DNA from: Cherax quadricarinatus
Lineage: Eukaryota; Arthropoda; Malacostraca; Decapoda; Parastacidae
DNA length: 64,000 nucleotides
NCBI RefSeq assembly: GCF_038502225.1
Contig: NW_027196405.1
Location: 28,831 to 92,830, forward strand
Direction: 5' to 3'
The position numbers were made by a program, and so were the translations under genes. The notes under the pieces were generated by a model. It was not told the DNA's origin. It saw only the letters and a list, made by a program, of their open reading frames with translations, and searched no databases. The first letter of the stretch is position 1. Each line of letters begins with the position of its first letter. Below are positions 57,201-64,000 of this stretch, one piece after another.

Positions 57201-60200
57201 TATTACTGGTTCCAATATTACTGGTTCCAATATTACTGGTTCCAATATTACTGGTTCCAATATTACTGGTTCCAATATTACTGGTTCCAATATTACTGGT
57301 TCCAATATTACTGGTTCCAATATTACTGGTTCCAATATTACTGGTTCCAATATTACTGGTTCCAATATTACTGGTTCCAATATTACTGGTTCCAATATTA
57401 CTGGTTCCAATATTACTGGTTCCAATATTACTGGTTCCAATATTACTGGTTCCAATATTACTGGTTCCAATATTACTGGTTCCAATATTACTGGTTCCAA
57501 TATTGCTGGTTCCAAGATTACTGTTCCAATATTACTGGTTCCAATATTGCTGGTTCCAATATTGCTGGTTCCAATATTACTGGTTCCAATATTACTGGTT
57601 CAAATATTACTGTTTCCAATATTACTGATTCCAATATTACTGGTTCCAATATTACGGGTTTCAATATTACTGGTAACAATATTACTGGTTAGAGTATTAC
57701 TGGTTCCAATATTACTAGTTCCAATATTACTGATTCCAATATTACTGGTTCCAATATCGCTGGTTCCAATATTACTGGTTCCAATATTACTGGTTCCAAT
57801 AGTACTAGTTCCAATGTTACTGCTTCCAATTTTACTGGTTCAAATATTACTGTTTCCAATATTACTGATTCCAATATTACTGGTTCCAATATTACGGGTT
57901 TCAATATTACTGGTTCCTATATTACTTGTTCCAATATTACTGGTCCCAATATTACTGGTTAGAGTATTACTGGTTCCAATATTACTGGTTCCAATATTAC
58001 TGGTTCCAATATTACTGGTTCCAGTATTATTGGTTCGAAAATTACTGGTTCCAATATTACTGGTTCCAATATTACTGGTTCCAATATTACTGGTTCCAAT
58101 ACTACTGGTTCCAGTATTACTGGTTCCAATGTTACTGGTTCCAATATTACTGGTTCTAATATTACTGGTTCCAATGTTATTGGTTCCTATATTACTTGTT
58201 CCAATATTACTGGTTCCAATATTACTGGTTCCAATATTACTGGTTCCAATATTACTGGTTTCAATATTATTGGCTCCAATATTACTGGTTCCAATATTAC
58301 TGGTTAAAATACAACTGGTTCCAATATTACTGGTTCCAATATTACTGATTCCTATATTACTGGTTCCAATATTACTGGTTCCAATATTACTGGTTCCAAT
58401 ATTACTGGTTCCAATATTACTGGTTCCAATATTACTGGTTCCAGTATTACTGGTTCCAATATTACTGGTTCCTATATTAGTGGTTCCAATATTACTGGTT
58501 CCAATATTACTGGTTCCAATATTACTGGTTCCAATAGTACTGGTTCCTGTATTACTTGTTCAAATATTACTGGTTCCAATATTACTGGTTCCAATATTAC
58601 TGGTTCCAATATTACTGGTTCCAATATTACTGGTTCAAATATTACTGGTTCCAATATTACTGGTTCCAATATTACTGGTTCCAATATTACTGGTTCCAAT
58701 ATTACTGGTTCCAATATTACTGGTTCCAATATTACTGGTTCCAATATTACTGGTTCCAATATTACTGGTTCCAATATTACTGGTTCCAATATTACTGGTT
58801 CCAATACTGCTGGTTCCAAGATTACTGTTCCAATATTACTGGTTCCAATTTTATTGGTTCCAATATTACTGGTTCCAACATTACTGGTTCCTATATTACT
58901 GGTTCCAATATTACTGGTTCCAACATTACTGGTTCCTATATTACTGGTTCCAATATTACTGGTTTCAATATTACTGGTTCCAATATTGCTGGTTCCAATA
59001 TTACTGGTTCCAATATTACTGGTTCCAATATTACTGGCTCCAATATTACTGGTTCCAATATTACTGGTTCCAATATCACTGGTTCCAGTATTGCTGTTTC
59101 CAATATTACTGGTTCCAATATTACTGGTTCCAATATTACTGGTTCCAATATTACTGGTTAAAATATTACTGCATCCAATACTATTGGTTCCAATATTGCT
59201 GGTTCCAAAATTGCTGGTTCCAATATTGCTGGTTCCAATATTACTGGTTCCAATATTACTGGTTCCAATATTACTGGTTCCAAAATTACTGGTTCCAGCA
59301 TTATTGGTTCCTATATTGCTGGTTCCAATATTACTGGTTCCAATATTACTGGTTCCAGTATTACTGGTTCCAATATTACTGGTTTCAATATTACTGGTTC
59401 CAATATTACTGGTTCCAATATTACTGGTTCCAATATTACTGGTTCCAATATTGCTGGTTCCAATATTACTGGTTCCAATATTACTGGTTCCAATATTACT
59501 GGTTCCAATATTACTGGTTCCAATATTACTGGTTCCAATATTACTGGTTCCAATATCACTGGTTCCACTGTTGCTGGTTCCAATATCACTGGTTCCAATA
59601 ATACTGGTTCCAATATTACTGGTTCCAATATTATTGGTTCCAATATTACTGGCTCCAGTATTACTGGTTCCAATATTGCTGGTTTCAATATTGCTGGTTC
59701 CACTATTACCGGTTCCAATATTACTGGTTCCAATATTACTGGTTCCAATATTACTGGTTCCTATAATACTGGTTCCAATATTACTGGTCCCAATATTACT
59801 GCTTCCAATATTACTGGTTCCAACATTACTGGTTCCTATATTACTGGTTCCAATATTACTGGTTCCAATATTATTGGCTCCAGTATTACTGGTTCCAATA
59901 TTGCTGGTTCCAAAATTGCTGGTTCCAATATTACTGGTTCCAATATTACTGGTTCCTATATTACTGGTTCCAATATTACTGGTTCCAAAAATACTGGTTC
60001 CAATATTACTGGTTCCAATACTTGTGGTTCCTATATTACTTGTTCCAATAATACTGGTTCCAATATTACTGGTTCCAATATTACTGGTTCCTGTATTACT
60101 GGTTCCAATATTACTGGTTCAAATATTACTGATTCAATATTAGTGATTCCAGTATTATATTACTGGTTCCAATATTACTGGTTCCAATATTACTGGTTCC

Positions 60201-62652
60201 AATAGTACTAGTTCCAATGTTACTGGTTCCAATATTACTGGTTCCAATGTTGCTGGTTCTAATATTACTGGTTCCAATATTACTGGTTCCAATATTACTG
60301 GTTCCAATATTACTGGTTCCAATATTACTGGTTCCAATATTACTGGTTCCAATATTACTGGTTCCAATATTGCTGGTTCCAATATTACTGGTTCCAATAT
60401 TACTGGTTCCAATATTACTGGTTCCAATATTACTGGTTCCAATATTACTGGTTCCAATATTACTGGTTCCACTATAACTGGTTCCTATATTACTGGTTCC
60501 AATATTACTGGTTCCAATATTACTATTTCCAATATTACTGGTTCCAATATTACTGGTTCCAATATTACTGGTTCCAATATTACTGGTTCCTATATTACTG
60601 GTTCCAATATTACTGGTTCCAATATTACTGGTTCTAATATTACTGGTTCCTATATTACTGGTTCCAGTATTACTGGTTCCAATATTACTGGTTCCAATAT
60701 TACTGGTTCCAATATTACTGGTTCCAATATTGCTGGTTCCAATGTTACTGGTTCCAATACTGCTGGTTCCAATATTACTGGTTCCAATATTACTGGTTCC
60801 AATATTACTGGTTCCAATATTACTGCTTCCAATATTGCTGGTTCCAAAATTGATGGTTTCAGTATTACTGGTTCCAATATTACTGGTTCCTATATTACTG
60901 GTTCCAATATTACTGGTTCCAAAAATACTGGTTCCAATATTACTGGTTCCTGTATTACTGGTTCCAATATTACTGGTTCAAATATTACTGGTTCCAATAT
61001 TACTGGTTCCAATATTACTGGTTCCAATATTACTGGTTCCAATATTACTGGTTCCAATATTACTGGTTCCTATATTACTGGTTCCAATATTACTGGTTCC
61101 AATATTACTGGTTCCAATATTACTGGTTCCAATATTACTGGATTCAATATTACTGTTTCCAGTATTACTGGTTCCAATTTTACTTGTGCCAATATTACTG
61201 GTTCCAATATTACTGGTTCCAATATTACTGGTTCCAATATTACTGGTTCCAATATTACTGGTTCCAATATTACTGGTTCCAATATTACTGGTTCCAATAT
61301 TACTGGTTCCTATATTACTGGTTCCAATATTACTGGTTCCAATATTACTGGTTCCAATATTACTGGTTCCAATATTACTGGTTCCAATATTACTGGTTCC
61401 AATATTACTGGTTCCAATATTACTGGTTCCAATATTACTGGTTCCAATATTACTGGTTCCAATATTACTGGTTCCAATATTACTGGTTCCAATATTGCTG
61501 GTTCCAATATTACTGGTTCCAATATTACTGGTTCCAATATTAGTTGTTCCAATATTATTGGTTCCAATGTTACTGGCTCCAGTATTACTGGTTCCAATGT
61601 TACTGGTTCCAAAATTGCTGGTTCCAATATTACTGGTTCCAATGTTACTGGTTCCTATATTACTGGTTCCAATATTACTGGTTCCAATATTACTGGTTCC
61701 AATATTACTGGTTCCAATATTACTGGTTCCAATATTACTGGTTCCAATATTACTGGTTCCAATATTACTGGTTCCAATATTACTGGTTCCAATATTACTG
61801 GTTCCAATATTACTGGTTCCAATATTACTGGTTCCAATATTACTGGTTCCAATATTACTGGTTCCAATATTACTGGTTCCAATATTACTGGTTCCAATAT
61901 TACTGGTTCCAATATTACTGGTTCCAATATTACTGGTTCCAATATTACTGGTTCCAATACTACTGGTTGGATCCAATATTACTGGTTCCAATATTACTGG
62001 TTCCAATATTACTGGTTCCAATATTACTGGTTCCTATATTACTGGTTCCAATATTACTGGTTCCAATATTACTGGTTCCAATATTACTGGTTCCAATATT
62101 ACTGATTCCAATATTACTGGTTTCAATATTACTGGTTCCAATATTACTGGTTCCTATATAACTGGTTCCAATATTACTGGTTCCAATATTACTAGTCCCA
62201 ATATTACTGGTTCAAATATTACTGGTTTCTATGTTACTGGTTCCTGTATTACTGGTTCCAATATTACTGGTTCCAATATTACTGGTTCCAATATTACTGG
62301 TTCCAATATTACTGGTTCCAATATTGCTGGTTCCAATATTACTGGTTCCAATATTACTGGTTCCAATATTACTGGTTCCAATATTACTGGTTCCAATATT
62401 ACTGGTTCCAATATTACTGGTTCCAATATTACTGGTTCCAATATTACTGGTTCCAATATTACTGGTTCCAATATTACTGGTTCCAATATTACTGGTTCCA
62501 ATATTACTGGTTCCAATATTACTGGTTCCAATATTACTGGTTCCAATACTACTGGTTCCAATATTACTGGTTCCAATATTACTGGTTCCAATATTACTGG
62601 TTCCAATATTGCTGGTTCCAATATTACTGGTTCCAATATTACTGGTTCCAAT
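45290..62652. repeat. 15-bp satellite array, about 17.4 kb (ggttccaatattact)
   Basis: The unit is ggttccaatattact, about 1,150 copies, mostly in strict 15-bp register with a few slips (about 46890, 52470, 52955, 56280, 57520, 58830, 60150, 61970). Because 15 is a multiple of three and the unit lacks stops in most frames, all three + frames and two - frames give long repetitive frames (GSNIT, LVPIL, FQYYW, VILEP, SNIGT). The left part (45300-51500) is variable, while 52970-54180, 57180-57500 and 61680-61940 are nearly perfect. Higher-order repeats are visible. A block with actgttgctggttccaatat at about 48405 recurs at 51945, 3540 bp (236 units) away. The word actagattcaatattagtga recurs at about 48985, 52522 and 56335, with a relative near 60125. 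Confidence 0.96.
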
Positions 62653-64000
62653 ATTTTTTTTTTTTATATTTTATTTAAAACTTCATGTACAAATATTAAT
62701 AGGTACATATGTAAAAAAAATGATCAAGGACAACATCAGTAAAACAATATATAAACACAAAACAATCCAGGCAACATCTGACAGTCTACTATATACAAGT
62801 TTTTATAACATATATCACAATTTAAGAAGGAATAAAGTTATAATAACAAAGGCCACAAAATGGCTATAAATAAAACTCCTAAAATTACAACCTCAACACA
62901 ATAATGCATCAAGCTTAATGACAATCACCCGTAATACCACTCTCAACAAATACACCAGACCTACAATATGCCTTATTAAGAAACCTGTGTTGCAACACAG
63001 GTGACCCATCATCCCCCCCCCACTCACACACACACATTGAAAACTAACCCTCTCACCAACCTGAATAATCATGACATTAATTATCCTCGATTTAGGATTA
63101 TTATGACACATGTCACTTGAGGAAACATTATTTACAACCATAAATGGTACAGGACTACCAAAATTACAATACCTTAAATAAGAATAATAATAATAGGTAA
63201 TTACGTCAAAACTGATGCTGGACCACGTTACAAAAAAAGGCAAAAATAACTCGGTGCTTCAAGGAAATAGTGAAAGGAAAACCCTCTCAAGAAAATTCAA
63301 ATTCAATTGCAATACCAGTGCAAGTGGAACATAATACTCTACCAAAGAAATATACATGTTATATAATTGATAGGTTATACATTAATACATGTTATATATT
63401 TAATCTGCTCCTTACACCTTCCCCATCAAGGGAACTAAGCAAAACTTATCTTGCACAACCTCTCATCTGGTCACACACTAGTACCTCCAATCTCACCCAA
63501 CCACATCACTGCATACCCAAGGATGTGAGCCCGTTGAAATCCCCTGAACCTCCCCCCCTTTTACCAACCTACTCACCCCGGCAGTTAAAGCCCCTTATAA
63601 CGCCAATAAATTCCCTGTTGTTAGTCCTCTATAACCCTCAGAAAAATACTCTTCCCACCTTTTCCCAAAAATGTCTCTGTTGCGACACAAAGTTCGATAA
63701 AACGTCGCCGCCAAAGTCCTTCTCAGCACATCCCCACCCACCTTCCCCCTCATACCCCATAAAACATATATGTAGTCCACGATGACATATGCTAAACCTC
63801 TTACCACACTCTCCTCCACACCACTCATATCAAGACTCAACGCTCGCAATACCGACACACCTTGACCCCCCACCCTCACCACTACCTTATTCATCCATAC
63901 CCTGATGCACTCCAAACCTTCACAAAAATAGACGACATGATACGCAGTCTCTTCCCCACTGTATCTGCCACACTCCCCACCCTCGATAACCCTCCTATCT
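62653..64000 (-). mobile_element. Tx1-like LINE 3' end, antisense copy 3, running off the window
   Basis: It starts with the complement of the poly(A)-type tail (tttttttttttatattttat), abutting the 15-bp array at caatatt. Then follow the 3' UTR (to about 63590) and the C-terminal coding region to the window end. Its tail and C-terminus match the main copy at 17780-24434 and the copy at 42676-44066. It is the least frameshifted of the three at the C-terminus. Confidence 0.83.
63595..64000 (-). CDS. Tx1-like ORF2 C-terminus (partial), copy 3
   Basis: An open antisense frame from the window edge region to a stop at 63595. In translation order it reads a Cys/His stretch near 63960-63920 (ECGRYSGEETAYHVVYFCEG), then VRVGGQGVSVLRALSLDMSG, VEESVVRGLAYVIVDYIY and ATFYRTLCRNRDIFGKRWEE, ending LTTGNLLAL. 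Reading from about 63995 to 63595 shows no break, unlike the other two copies, but the RT and endonuclease lie outside the window, so integrity of the whole element is unknown. Confidence 0.72.
   Translation of the reverse strand, partial: DRRVIEGGECGRYSGEETAYHVVYFCEGLECIRVWMNKVVVRVGGQGVSVLRALSLDMSGVEESVVRGLAYVIVDYIYVLWGMRGKVGGDVLRRTLAATFYRTLCRNRDIFGKRWEEYFSEGYRGLTTGNLLAL

Noticed and set aside
45293..62742. GSNIT/LVPIL/FQYYW/VILEP repeat proteins (for example an ice-binding or surface protein)
   Set aside because: Five or more frames on both strands are open at once over the same DNA, which is expected from a stop-free 15-bp unit. Slips in the array change frames freely, so no single frame is conserved.

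Overview
This is eukaryotic, almost certainly arthropod and probably decapod crustacean, genomic DNA. The evidence is spliceosomal exons with consensus splice sites, several non-LTR retrotransposons, a Penelope-like element, and very heavy tandem-repeat content. My estimate is that about two thirds of the window is tandem arrays. The decapod call is inference, resting on the retroelement types and on recognising their 3'-end words; I ran no search. There is no prokaryotic gene and no CRISPR array.

Only one host gene is supported. It is on the + strand and is the 3' end of a gene resembling ionotropic receptors (IR, the chemosensory branch of ionotropic glutamate receptors). One coding exon (6131-6242) ends the ligand-binding S2 lobe. 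The terminal exon (26181-26406) finishes S2 and encodes the last transmembrane helix (M4). The intron between them is 19.9 kb and holds an 81-bp array of 118 units, 32-bp, 25-bp, 57-bp and 30-bp arrays, a 6.6-kb decayed Tx1-like LINE and a remnant of an SGNH-domain retroelement ORF. Both large arrays of this locus start inside the gene. The 81-bp array begins with the last 9 exonic bases plus the 5' splice site. The 58-bp array (56 units) begins inside the M4-coding sequence.

Layout: 1-1188, an 18-bp microsatellite-like array. 1186-6012, a LINE ('LINE-A', Jockey/CR1-like, CCCH + EEP endonuclease + RT) split by an almost complete antisense LINE-A at 1881-5330. 6131-26406, the IR exons and the repeat-filled intron. 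26317-29953, the 58-bp array, interrupted by a duplicated 375-bp insert carrying a 51-bp perfect palindrome. 30331-31440, Penelope-like element pieces (GIY-YIG endonuclease and hammerhead-like cores). 31530-33250, a 16/19-bp minisatellite. 33262-42675, an antisense LINE-A whose RT motif B has expanded into about 8.4 kb of a 37-bp array. 42676-44066, a Tx1-like 3' end. 44067-45145, a sense LINE-A 3' half. 45290-62652, a 17.4-kb array of a 15-bp unit. 62653-64000, another Tx1-like 3' end running off the window.

The recurrent theme, and the most notable observation, is that three of the four largest arrays were seeded from functional sequence: a splice donor, an M4 helix and an RT catalytic motif. 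Seeing this three times in 64 kb suggests a genome unusually prone to local tandem amplification. The very long open frames in these arrays come from stop-free short units and are not treated as genes.
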